From contig PIXT01000009.1 of assembly GCA_003096235.1 (NCBI GenBank), positions 1 to 6,488 of the forward strand: a stretch of 6,488 nt of DNA, read 5' to 3'. A program made the translations under genes and the position numbers. The notes under the pieces are model-generated. The model searched no databases. It saw only the letters and a list, made by a program, of their open reading frames with translations, and was not told the origin of the DNA. The stretch is from Candidatus Bathyarchaeum sp. (GTDB taxonomy: Archaea; Thermoproteota; Bathyarchaeia; Bathyarchaeales; Bathyarchaeaceae). This document shows, piece after piece, positions 1-6,371 of the stretch. Every line of letters begins with the position of its first letter. The stretch's first letter is position 1.

Positions 1-2
1 AA

Positions 3-542
3 TTTGGGTGGAATTTAAGCAGACAAATAAACGTCGCTCTTTGTCGTGGGGCTGCTACTGTTCAAAACAAAGATTGGGGGGTTATTGTTACTTGGACTTA
101 TAATCATCCGCCTTACATTGAGTCTGGAGAAGAACTTTACAATGACTTGGTTTTGGCGTACGAAAATGGGGCAAAATACATTTCAATTTTTGACTCAAAT
201 GAGCCCTACACTGCCGGAATTTTAGAAGACGAACACCTAAAGGCAATAGAACAATTCTGGAATTATGTCCAAGAAAACCCCCGAACACAAGAAACAGTAA
301 ACAATCGTGTTGCCTTTGTTCTTCCAAAAGATTATGCCTACGGTTTCCGCGGACCCAAAGACAAAATTTGGGGTCTTTGGGAATCTGACGAGTTTTCCCT
401 TCAGATGTCTTCAACCCTTGGAGGGTTATTAGAAGAATACGGAGCATCCTTGGATGTAATTTATGAAGATGCTTTAGATTACAACATTATCCTGCCCTAT
501 GAAAAGTTAATTTTCTGGAACGGAACAGAAATCGAACCCTAG
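3..542 (+). CDS. C-terminal part of a glycosidase-like (TIM-barrel type) protein, 5' end outside window
   Basis: The frame is open from the first bases of the window to the TAG at 540-542, giving 179 residues of a protein whose start lies upstream. A TTG at 147 could be read as a start, but the 48 codons before it are also protein-like (for example WGVIVTWTYNHPPYIESG), so the gene is simply cut by the window edge. The segment with GAKYISIFDSNEP at about visible residues 56-68 looks like a late strand of a TIM barrel. It is followed by a second region starting VAFVLPKDYAYGF near residue 103 and ending with a strand-like IILPYEKLIFWNG, as in the amidotransferase-like domain behind some GH42-type barrels. 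This resemblance is by eye; no catalytic residue can be named. No signal peptide can be judged because the N-terminus is missing. It lies 222 bases before the sugar operon on the same strand and may belong to the same surface-glycan locus. Coding status is secure; function is a weak inference. Confidence 0.8.
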   Translation, partial: FGWNLSRQINVALCRGAATVQNKDWGVIVTWTYNHPPYIESGEELYNDLVLAYENGAKYISIFDSNEPYTAGILEDEHLKAIEQFWNYVQENPRTQETVNNRVAFVLPKDYAYGFRGPKDKIWGLWESDEFSLQMSSTLGGLLEEYGASLDVIYEDALDYNIILPYEKLIFWNGTEIEP

Positions 543-764
543 AAAAAGCCAATTTGAACTGTAAAATCGTTTTAAACTACTTCCTAACCGATAAGGTCGA
601 ACATTTTTAATTTCGTGTGGGCGAAAAATGGAAAAACAAGGATTTTAAATGAATTCAAAAAAATGCCAAAAAAATACATTGTAGATTCATAATAGTTTAA
701 CACTATCGGATTTAGGAATACCCCTTAAAAGTTGTACGAAATATTTTCCGGTGAGGCGTTATAG
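543..764 (+). promoter_or_regulatory. AT-rich intergenic region, probable promoter region of the sugar operon
   Basis: This 222-base gap separates the partial upstream gene from the glycosyltransferase and has no convincing reading frame. Several AT-rich stretches could act as an archaeal TATA box, including TTTTAAAC near 569-576, ATTTTAAAT near 642-650 and CTTAAAAG at 724-731. None has a clear BRE element that would single it out. The 724-731 copy would place transcription initiation close to 750-755, on top of the Shine-Dalgarno-like GGTGAGG at 750-756, so an earlier box fits better if that ribosome site is used. A weak stem TTTCG/CGAAA lies at 611-626. No terminator hairpin for the upstream gene is evident, only short T-runs such as 604-608. 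Confidence 0.35.
750..756 (+). promoter_or_regulatory. Shine-Dalgarno-like site upstream of the glycosyltransferase
   Basis: GGTGAGG resembles the archaeal anti-SD complement (GGAGGTGAT). It sits 8 bases before the in-frame CTG at 765, 11 before the ATT at 768 and 15 before an out-of-frame ATG at 772. It lies far (47 bases) from the first conventional in-frame start, TTG 804. Its position argues that translation begins near 765-772, upstream of TTG 804. Confidence 0.45.
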
Positions 765-1742
765 CTGATTAATGTTGAACGCAAACCTCGAATCAGCATC
801 GGTTTGGTAGTGTTTAACGGTGAGAATTACATTGAGCCTGCAATAGATTCTATCCTGAAGCAAACTTTCACCGATTTTGAGTTGATAATTGTCGATAATG
901 CCTCCACAGATAAAACTCAACAAATTTGTAAAAAATATGAAATGAAAGACAAACGAGTACGTTACTACAGAAACCGAATAAACATCGGTGCAGTAGCAAA
1001 TTATAACCGCGCCTTCAGCTATGCCAATGGTGAATACTTCAAATGGGCTGCCCATGACGATGTACTTGCTCCTGAATTCTTATCAAAATGTGCCAACGTA
1101 CTAGACAATGACCCAACAATTGTTCTATGTCACACTAAAACAGCCCGTATCGACGAACAAGGAAAACAACACGAGATCTATCGTTATAAAATAAAAACTG
1201 ACTTACCAAAACCACACGAACGTTTCGGGGAATTTGTCACAAAAAGATACGAAGATGACTCTTGGATATTCATATTTGGACTAATGCGTTCAGAACAACT
1301 CAGAAAAACAAAACTTCAAGGAAGGTTTATTGGCTCAGACATAAATCTGCTCGCAGAAATCTCGTTACTTGGTCGAATATTTGAAATTCCTGAAGTGTTG
1401 TTTTATCGGAGGTCTCATCAGGAAGCGCTTTCAAACAAGACATCAGCCAAACAGATGAGTTATAATGAAACCATAGTTTGGTGGGTTGGACAAGAAAGAT
1501 TAAGCCTTACGTGGTCAAGGGTATGTCTTGAGTATTTTAAATCCGTTAACCGTGCTTCATTGAAGTTTTCTGAGCGTTTGTTGTGTTATGTGCCGATTTT
1601 CAAATGGTTAACAAAAATCGGTTGGATTCTGATATTTGATGAATTGGGAACATTCTACCTTACCAATTCAAGGGTAGGGGTTAAGATCTTTCCTTTCATC
1701 AAGCAAATCCGCAATAATTTGACATTGGGAGCGATTAGATGA
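765..1742 (+). CDS. Family 2 (GT-A fold) glycosyltransferase
   Basis: This enzyme would transfer a sugar from a nucleotide donor to a glycan or lipid acceptor at the cytoplasmic face. In numbering from 765, the first strand reads RISIGLVVFNGENYI (9-23), then FELIIVDNASTD (38-49) with the first conserved Asp, and AAHDDV (95-100) supplying the metal-binding DD in place of DXD. GSDINLLAE (190-198) matches the late GxDR-LLAE element, followed by an RRSHQEALS segment. The C-terminal 100 residues are mixed basic and hydrophobic with no clear transmembrane helix, as in rhamnosyltransferase-like members. Start choice is a problem: the in-frame stop at 762-764 leaves only CTG 765 or ATT 768 before TTG 804, and starting at TTG 804 would delete the first beta strand. 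I use 765 because of GGTGAGG at 750-756; a sequencing indel is the alternative. The TGA overlaps the next ATG (ATGA), showing translational coupling. Donor and acceptor are unknown; it probably uses the product of the downstream genes. Confidence 0.9.
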   Translation: MINVERKPRISIGLVVFNGENYIEPAIDSILKQTFTDFELIIVDNASTDKTQQICKKYEMKDKRVRYYRNRINIGAVANYNRAFSYANGEYFKWAAHDDVLAPEFLSKCANVLDNDPTIVLCHTKTARIDEQGKQHEIYRYKIKTDLPKPHERFGEFVTKRYEDDSWIFIFGLMRSEQLRKTKLQGRFIGSDINLLAEISLLGRIFEIPEVLFYRRSHQEALSNKTSAKQMSYNETIVWWVGQERLSLTWSRVCLEYFKSVNRASLKFSERLLCYVPIFKWLTKIGWILIFDELGTFYLTNSRVGVKIFPFIKQIRNNLTLGAIR

Positions 1743-2554
1743 AGGTAGCAATTCTTGCCGGAGGAGAAGGCACTAGACTCGTTGAAGAAACTGTTAAGAA
1801 GCCGAAAGCAATGGTGGAACTTGGGATGCGGCCAATTATTTGGCACATCATGATGCATTATTCCCATTATGGATTCAACGAGTTTGTCATAGCACTCGGC
1901 TACAAAGGGGAATCTATAACACGTTGGATGAAAGAAAGCTGTAATTTTGATAGGAATATAATCATAAAAACACCCACAAGCGAAACTGTCGTACATGCCA
2001 CAAACGATTTACGTCAGCCCGACTGGACAATAAATCTTGTTGAAACTGGGCAGAAAACACAAACTGGTGGACGAATAAAACGTTTGGCTCCATGGTTGGA
2101 TGACCAAACATTCATGTTGACATGGTGTGACGGCTTATCAGATGTCAACTTAGAGGCGTTGCTGAAATTTCATCTTTCACACGGTCAATTGGCAACATTA
2201 ACTGCAGTCCAGCCCCCTAGCCGTTTTGGTCACCTTATATTGAATGGAAACAGTGTAATGAGATTTAAAGAGAAACCAAAAGCTTCCGGATACTGGATTA
2301 ACGGTGCCTTTTTTGTTCTGGAACCAGAAATATTCGATTACATTGATGATGACAATACTCACTGGGAAAAAGAACCCTTAGAAAGATTGGCAAACGACAA
2401 TCAGCTTATGGCTTATCGGCATAAAGGGTTCTGGCAGTGCATGGATACGCTTCCAGAGAAGATGTTTCTTGAAAAGATGCTATCTGAGAACAGGGCACCT
2501 TGGAAACTGTGGAAAGACAATCTCTGTGACTCAATAACTCGAGTAATTAGCTGA
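1739..2554 (+). CDS. rfbF: Glucose-1-phosphate cytidylyltransferase (RfbF/DdhA type)
   Basis: The predicted reaction is CTP + alpha-D-glucose 1-phosphate to CDP-glucose + PPi, the entry step to CDP-deoxysugars. The 271-residue protein is slightly longer than typical RfbF (about 255-260). The nucleotidyltransferase signature AILAGGEGTRLVEETVKKPK spans residues 4-23, with R13 and K23 as the usual phosphate-contacting residues. MVELGMRPIIWHIM-HYSHYG (25-45) is characteristic of the cytidylyl subfamily; TGGR is at 109-112, CDGLSDV at 130-136 holds the metal-binding Asp, EKPK is at 178-181 and WINGAFFVL at 186-194. The family usually has YGDG and GKPI where this protein has WCDG and GMRPI; both changes are minor. 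GGGAG at 1727-1731 is 7 bases before the ATG. The start overlaps the glycosyltransferase stop. The specific tie to glucose 1-phosphate is from the family; the sugar could differ in this lineage. Confidence 0.93.
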   Translation: MKVAILAGGEGTRLVEETVKKPKAMVELGMRPIIWHIMMHYSHYGFNEFVIALGYKGESITRWMKESCNFDRNIIIKTPTSETVVHATNDLRQPDWTINLVETGQKTQTGGRIKRLAPWLDDQTFMLTWCDGLSDVNLEALLKFHLSHGQLATLTAVQPPSRFGHLILNGNSVMRFKEKPKASGYWINGAFFVLEPEIFDYIDDDNTHWEKEPLERLANDNQLMAYRHKGFWQCMDTLPEKMFLEKMLSENRAPWKLWKDNLCDSITRVIS

Positions 2555-2626
2555 AATTCATCAATGCTATATGTGAAAAACCGACTCATGACATCGCAAA
2601 CTGAAAGAAAACTGTAACGATGGAGC

Positions 2627-2631
2627 GGTGG
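2627..2631 (+). promoter_or_regulatory. Ribosome binding site choosing the SDR start at 2641
   Basis: GGTGG lies 9 bases before ATG 2641, whose product begins [13 protein letters not shown], the normal N-terminus of this enzyme family. The upstream in-frame ATG at 2620 has no purine-rich Shine-Dalgarno in front of it and would add a seven-residue tail before the Rossmann strand, so 2641 is preferred. Confidence 0.55.
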
Positions 2632-2640
2632 AACAGAAAA

Positions 2641-3690
2641 ATGCGTGTATTATTGACTGGTCATAAAGGATACATAGGATCAATAATGTTGCCGATGCTT
2701 CAAGCTCAAGGACACGAAGTTGTAGGGCTTGATAGCGATCTTTTTGAAGGATGCGCATTTGGCAATCGTTCAACTTGCTTAGCAATCCAAAACACTCCTT
2801 ACATAAAAAAAGACATCCGCGAAGTCACTCTTTCAGACCTCAAAGGCTTCGATGCCGTGGTGCATCTTTGTGCGCTGTCAAACGATCCCCTTGGCTATTT
2901 CAATCCAGAGATAACGTTTAAAATCAACCATGAAGCCTCGGTTAATCTCGCGAAACTGGCAAAAAAGGCGGGAGTCAAACGTTATCTTTTTTCGTCTTCA
3001 TGTAGCGTCTACGGCGACTCCGGAGTTGACGTAGTCACTGAAGACTCGAAAGCAAATCCCATCACTCCTTATGCGGAATCCAAGTTTCGCGCAGAGGAAG
3101 GTATCTCGAAGTTAGCTGATTCGAGTTTTTGTCCCACATTTATGCGATCTGCAACAGCTTATGGCGTATCGCCTATGCTTCGTTTTGATTTGGTTCTCAA
3201 TAACTTTGTTGCTTGGGCACACACAACAGGTGTTATACTGCTAAAGAGTGATGGCGCAGCATGGAGGCCAATTGTACACATTGAGGACATTTCACGCGCA
3301 TTTATTGCGGTCTTAGATGCGCCGGAGGATTTGGTTAATACGGAAATTTTCAACGTTGGGGTAACTGAAGAAAACTATATCATTAGGGACCTCGCTGAAA
3401 TCGTGAAAGATGTTATACCAAATTCCTGTATCGAGTATTCGAAGGATGCTGGTCCAGACAAACGTTCCTACAAGGTTGAATTCAGCAAGATAAAAAGGTC
3501 CTTAACTAAATTTAAACCGCAATGGAATGCACAGCTAGGCGCTAAACAACTTTATGAAACATATAAACAGGAAAATTTTAGTCTTGAAGAGTTTGAAGGA
3601 CCAAGATACAGACGCATTAAACATCTTGAAGAAAACATCAGTAATGGCTCATTGGATAACAATCTGCGCTGGAGAGAACACAAAAAATGA
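2641..3690 (+). CDS. NAD-dependent NDP-sugar epimerase/dehydratase (extended SDR)
   Basis: This is a 349-residue extended short-chain dehydrogenase/reductase acting on a nucleotide sugar through a transient keto intermediate. The Rossmann motif TGHKGYIG (6-13) contains GxxGxxG; D31 after the second strand is placed to bind the NAD ribose. [13 protein letters not shown] is at 73-85, the catalytic Ser lies in SSSCSVYG (118-125) and the YxxxK pair is Y144/K148 in YAESK. The C-terminal half has [19 protein letters not shown] and AGPDKRSY, then a tail with [12 protein letters not shown] and LDNNLRWR. This full pattern fits a family usually annotated UDP-glucose 4-epimerase-like or NAD-dependent epimerase, which I recall next to RfbF and C-methyltransferase genes in bacterial sugar clusters. 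It is not the RfbG CDP-glucose 4,6-dehydratase type, whose N-terminus reads roughly VLVTGHTGFKGSW. It may be the epimerase or 4-ketoreductase of the pathway. Its stop overlaps the next start (ATGA). An ATG at 2620 would add seven residues. Confidence 0.9.
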   Translation: MRVLLTGHKGYIGSIMLPMLQAQGHEVVGLDSDLFEGCAFGNRSTCLAIQNTPYIKKDIREVTLSDLKGFDAVVHLCALSNDPLGYFNPEITFKINHEASVNLAKLAKKAGVKRYLFSSSCSVYGDSGVDVVTEDSKANPITPYAESKFRAEEGISKLADSSFCPTFMRSATAYGVSPMLRFDLVLNNFVAWAHTTGVILLKSDGAAWRPIVHIEDISRAFIAVLDAPEDLVNTEIFNVGVTEENYIIRDLAEIVKDVIPNSCIEYSKDAGPDKRSYKVEFSKIKRSLTKFKPQWNAQLGAKQLYETYKQENFSLEEFEGPRYRRIKHLEENISNGSLDNNLRWREHKK

Positions 3691-4931
3691 GCACCTCTTT
3701 GACTTACGAACAAATAACTGGCTGCCGCGCCTGCGCAAACCCTAACTTGAAAGTAATCCTCTCTTTCGGAAGTACCCCCTTGGCTGATGGGTTGCTCACA
3801 GAAGTCCAACTCAAAAAACAAGAACTAATAATCCCCCTTACCTTGGTTTTTTGCCCTAAATGTTCGCTTGTTCAGATAAAAGAGACTGTTGATCCGCGAA
3901 TCTTGTTCTGTCGAGACTACCCCTACTTTTCTTCAACATCAAGGGATTACGTAAAGCACACACAACGAAATGTTGAGGAACTAATTAAATCAAGACATCT
4001 GGATTCAAGTAGCCTTGTGATTGAACCAGCCAGCAATGACGGGTACATACTTAAACAATTCTTGATGCATGGAATTCCGGTTCTTGGGGTTGATCCTGCA
4101 AAAGAGCCTGTTGAGGCAGCACGGAAAGCAGGAGTTAAAACGGTGTGCACATTTTTTGATAAGAAACTTGCTGCAAAGCTTAGACAGGATGGGTTAAGGG
4201 CTGATGTGTTGATTGCAAACAATGTCTTGGCTCATGTTAGAGACCTCAACGATTTTGTTGAAGGCATCCGAACTGTGCTGAATGATGCTGGTGTGGCAGT
4301 TATTGAGGTACCGTATGTAGTTGATTTGATTCGTAATCGTGAATTTGATACTATATACCATCAACATCTCTGTTATTTTTCGTTAAATGCATTGGACAAT
4401 CTGTTCAGAAATCATTCGCTTTTCATTAATGATGTGAAACATTTTGATGTCCATGGCGGCTCATTACGGTTATATGTGGAGCCTAAAGAAAACGTACGCG
4501 AAGCAGTTCAGTTGATGTTAACTGAAGAGTCCGCAATGGGAATTGATGAGGTCGACTATTATGTTGATTTTGCTGAGCGCGTAAACGAAACAAAAAAAGC
4601 ACTAATGGAAACATTGTTGTGCCTCAAAAAAGAGAATAAAACAATTGTAGCCTATGGGGCAGCGGCAAAAGCAACAACGTTACTAAGTTACTGTGGAATC
4701 GATAAAGAAATCGTGGATTACGTGGTCGACTTAAACCCATTCAAGCATGGTCGCTATATGGGAGGTAATCATTTACCAATTTTTCCTGTAAAGAGACTTT
4801 TGGAAGATATGCCTGACTACGTTTTGTTGTTGGCATGGAATTGGGCAGAAGAAATTTTGGGACAACAAGAAGCCTATCGCCAGAAAGGCGGAAAATTCAT
4901 TATTCCGGTTCCATACCCAAAAATTGTTTAG
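3687..4931 (+). CDS. NDP-sugar C-methyltransferase (TylCIII/TcaB9-like), copy 1
   Basis: This SAM-dependent enzyme is predicted to attach a methyl group to a ring carbon of a keto nucleotide sugar. At 414 residues it has the family's usual length and three parts. The N-terminal zinc module uses C13xxC16 and C56xxC59. The class I SAM domain has [11 protein letters not shown] (112-122) as motif I, GVDPA (134-138), ANNVLAHV (177-184) and EVPY (207-210). The C-terminal domain contains [12 protein letters not shown] and [15 protein letters not shown], typical of Methyltransf_14. Against the structurally studied TcaB9 (active-site Tyr76, His181, Tyr222, Glu224, His225, from memory), eye alignment gives Y80, H183, Y224, Q226 and H227: the Glu is replaced by Gln in [16 protein letters not shown] at 3671-3676 precedes the ATG, which overlaps the SDR stop. 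Coupling to RfbF suggests a CDP-linked substrate. The methylated carbon (C-3 in the best-known members) is inferred. Confidence 0.9.
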   Translation: MSTSLTYEQITGCRACANPNLKVILSFGSTPLADGLLTEVQLKKQELIIPLTLVFCPKCSLVQIKETVDPRILFCRDYPYFSSTSRDYVKHTQRNVEELIKSRHLDSSSLVIEPASNDGYILKQFLMHGIPVLGVDPAKEPVEAARKAGVKTVCTFFDKKLAAKLRQDGLRADVLIANNVLAHVRDLNDFVEGIRTVLNDAGVAVIEVPYVVDLIRNREFDTIYHQHLCYFSLNALDNLFRNHSLFINDVKHFDVHGGSLRLYVEPKENVREAVQLMLTEESAMGIDEVDYYVDFAERVNETKKALMETLLCLKKENKTIVAYGAAAKATTLLSYCGIDKEIVDYVVDLNPFKHGRYMGGNHLPIFPVKRLLEDMPDYVLLLAWNWAEEILGQQEAYRQKGGKFIIPVPYPKIV

Positions 4932-4942
4932 ACAATATAATT

Positions 4943-4946
4943 GAGG
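4943..4946 (+). promoter_or_regulatory. Ribosome binding site choosing the second methyltransferase start
   Basis: GAGG ends 5 bases before ATG 4952. The frame stays open upstream to 4835, but that stretch lies inside copy 1 in another frame and encodes nothing family-like, whereas the product from 4952 begins directly with the CxxC zinc motif. Confidence 0.55.
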
Positions 4947-4951
4947 ATGCA

Positions 4952-6133
4952 ATGTTGCCTGAATATGTTTGCCAGAATTGTGGCGCAAAAGCAATGGCTG
5001 AGTTTTATGAGATAGAAGAGACTCCAGTTCATACCTGTATAATGTTGGAAACTCAAGATGAGGGAACAGCTTTTTCTAAGCGCAAACTTGTTTTAGGTTT
5101 CTGTAACACTTGTGGTTTTATCTCAAATGTTGTTTTTGATCCTTCGGTAAGGGATTATTCGTCAGTATATGAAGATCAGCAATGCTTTTCGTCGACATTT
5201 AATGTTTTTGCGCAGAAATTGGCAACCCGCCTAATCAAAAGACACAATTTGTATAACAAAAAAATCTTAGAGATCGGGTGTGGCAAGGGCGATTTCCTGG
5301 AGACACTTTGTGTTCTTGGAAATAATTCGGGGGTGGGAATAGATCCCGCATACATAAAAGACCGAGTTGCCCGCTCGAGTTCTGATCGTTTGAAGTTCAT
5401 ACAAGACTATTACTCTGAGAAGTATGCAGACTATAGCGGAGACATGGTTTGTTGTCGTCATGCTCTTGAACACATTCCAAACACTGCAGAATTCGTCAGT
5501 AGTGTTAGAACTGCAATCGGCAACCGTTTGGATACTGTAGTCTTCTTTGAAGTGCCTGACGTTAAAAGGGTATTACGTGAACATGCATTCTGGGACATCT
5601 ATTATGAGCATTGTTCTTATTTTAGTCCAGGTTCACTGGCTCGGCTGTTTCGTTTTTGCAAGTTTGAAATTGTTGATATCTCCAAAGATTTTGATGATCA
5701 ATACCTGCTAATTGATGCAAAACCCGTTGCTCACAAATCCGAGGTTTTACATGAACTGGAAGAAAGCGTTGAAGAGCTTTCAAATGACGTAACCAATTTT
5801 TCTGATAATATTGATGAAAAGTTAAACAACTGGAAAAAACGTTTGAATAAGTTTTACTTGGATGGTAAGCGTGTTGTTGTTTGGGGTTCAGGTTCTAAAT
5901 GTGTATCTTTCTTGTGCACTCTTGGTATTAACGAAGAAATTGGATGTGTTGTTGACATTAACCCGTTTCGTCATGGTAGGTACCTTCCAGGGCTTGGAAA
6001 AAAAGTGATGTCGCCTGAAACTCTAAGAAACTATAAGCCCGACATAGTAATTGTGATGAACCCAGTCTACTACAATGAAATATGTCAAATGTTAATTGAC
6101 ATGAACTTAAGACCTGAAGTAATATCCGTGTAA
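4952..6133 (+). CDS. NDP-sugar C-methyltransferase-like protein, diverged copy 2
   Basis: This is a 393-residue paralogue of the preceding gene with the same three-part plan, acting as or derived from a SAM-dependent sugar C-methyltransferase. The N-terminal zinc cysteines are C7xxC10 and C51xxC54. Motif I is LEIGCGKGDFL (106-116), followed by GIDPA (129-133), RHALEHI (169-175) and FEVPD (199-203). IYYEHCSYFS (216-225) keeps the Tyr, Glu and His of the family active site (Y217, E219, H220), and H174 matches the other conserved His. The position equivalent to TcaB9 Tyr76 appears to be Cys78 rather than Tyr. A charged helical stretch at about 262-300 leads into the C-terminal domain, with VVWGSGSKCVSFL (309-321) and VVDINPFRHGRYLPG (333-347). 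Motif I here is the canonical GxGxG form, while copy 1 has the SNDG form, so the two are anciently diverged and not a recent duplication. It starts 20 bases after copy 1 and is the last gene of the operon. Substrate and methylated position are unknown. Confidence 0.88.
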   Translation: MLPEYVCQNCGAKAMAEFYEIEETPVHTCIMLETQDEGTAFSKRKLVLGFCNTCGFISNVVFDPSVRDYSSVYEDQQCFSSTFNVFAQKLATRLIKRHNLYNKKILEIGCGKGDFLETLCVLGNNSGVGIDPAYIKDRVARSSSDRLKFIQDYYSEKYADYSGDMVCCRHALEHIPNTAEFVSSVRTAIGNRLDTVVFFEVPDVKRVLREHAFWDIYYEHCSYFSPGSLARLFRFCKFEIVDISKDFDDQYLLIDAKPVAHKSEVLHELEESVEELSNDVTNFSDNIDEKLNNWKKRLNKFYLDGKRVVVWGSGSKCVSFLCTLGINEEIGCVVDINPFRHGRYLPGLGKKVMSPETLRNYKPDIVIVMNPVYYNEICQMLIDMNLRPEVISV

Positions 6134-6164
6134 GCAAAATTTTGAAATCTTCGTAAATTTTTGA

Positions 6165-6254
6165 AAAGAACTCGGTAAATGGCATGTTGCGCGCGTTACG
6201 GATTTGGATGAGGAAAACAAACTTATACAAGCGGTCTTTGAATATGTGCGTTAA
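6165..6254 (+). pseudogene. Possible 3' remnant of an unidentified gene
   Basis: Between the operon and the tRNA, one frame stays open for 29 codons from just after a TGA at 6162-6164 to the TAA at 6252-6254. It has no ATG, GTG or TTG early enough to be a full gene. The end of the peptide, ARVTDLDEENKLIQAVFEYV followed by Arg, has the charge pattern and codon mix of a real protein C-terminus, so this may be the tail of a deleted gene. An alternative frame through the same bases is open from 6158 to 6295, is rich in Lys and Arg, and runs into the tRNA, which makes it less credible. I do not recognise either product. Confidence 0.25.
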
Positions 6255-6281
6255 AGCAACCCCCAAAAAGTTGCTGTCCAA

Positions 6282-6359
6282 GCTCCGGTAGTATAGTCCG
6301 GTTAAGTATGACGGCCTCTCGAGCCGCCGACCCGGGTTCGAATCCCGGCCGGAGCACCA
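6282..6359 (+). tRNA. tRNA-Glu (anticodon CTC), CCA encoded
   Basis: The acceptor stem GCTCCGG (6282-6288) pairs perfectly with CCGGAGC (6349-6355), followed by discriminator A6356 and an encoded CCA at 6357-6359. The D-arm is GTAT (6291-6294) with GTAT (6306-6309), including two G-U pairs, around AGTCCGGTTAA. The anticodon loop CTCTCGA (6316-6322) gives CTC at 6318-6320, reading GAG. The T-arm is CCGGG/CCCGG around TTCGAAT (6337-6343). No intron is present. The anticodon stem has an A-C mismatch at its outermost pair (6311/6327). Overall the sequence matches the archaeal tRNA-Glu pattern. A weak TATA-like TTGAATATG lies near 6238-6246, 36-44 bases upstream, and could drive it independently of the operon. 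Confidence 0.95.
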
Positions 6360-6366
6360 ACCACAA

Positions 6367-6371
6367 TTTTT
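6367..6371 (+). terminator. T-run terminator candidate after tRNA-Glu
   Basis: Five consecutive T residues begin 8 bases after the CCA end. Archaeal RNA polymerase can terminate at short T-runs without a hairpin, so this is a reasonable end for the tRNA transcript; the short length keeps it uncertain. Confidence 0.4.

Noticed and set aside
88..447. Long minus-strand reading frame opposite the partial upstream gene
   Set aside because: It is antisense to a convincing plus-strand protein, has no family-like motif and no ribosome site. The other minus-strand frames at 759-1055, 1655-1996, 2567-2785, 3159-3353, 3552-3821, 3947-4222, 4773-4994, 5176-5473 and 5958-6281 fail in the same way.
611..626. 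TTTCG/CGAAA inverted repeat in the first intergenic region
   Set aside because: Five pairs with a six-base loop in AT-rich sequence is expected by chance and no T-run follows it.
2620..2640. Upstream ATG as the SDR start
   Set aside because: No Shine-Dalgarno precedes it and it adds seven residues before the Rossmann strand; GGTGG at 2627-2631 fits ATG 2641.
3554..3745. 63-codon plus-strand frame across the SDR/methyltransferase junction
   Set aside because: It is an out-of-frame shadow of two well-supported genes and has no recognisable product.
4835..4951. 39-codon N-terminal extension of methyltransferase copy 2
   Set aside because: It overlaps the end of copy 1 in another frame and encodes no family-like sequence; ATG 4952 follows GAGG and starts next to the zinc motif.
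6332..6359. tRNA 3' end as an integration (att) site
   Set aside because: I looked for a second copy of the T-arm/CCA sequence elsewhere in the window and saw none; no integrase gene is present either.
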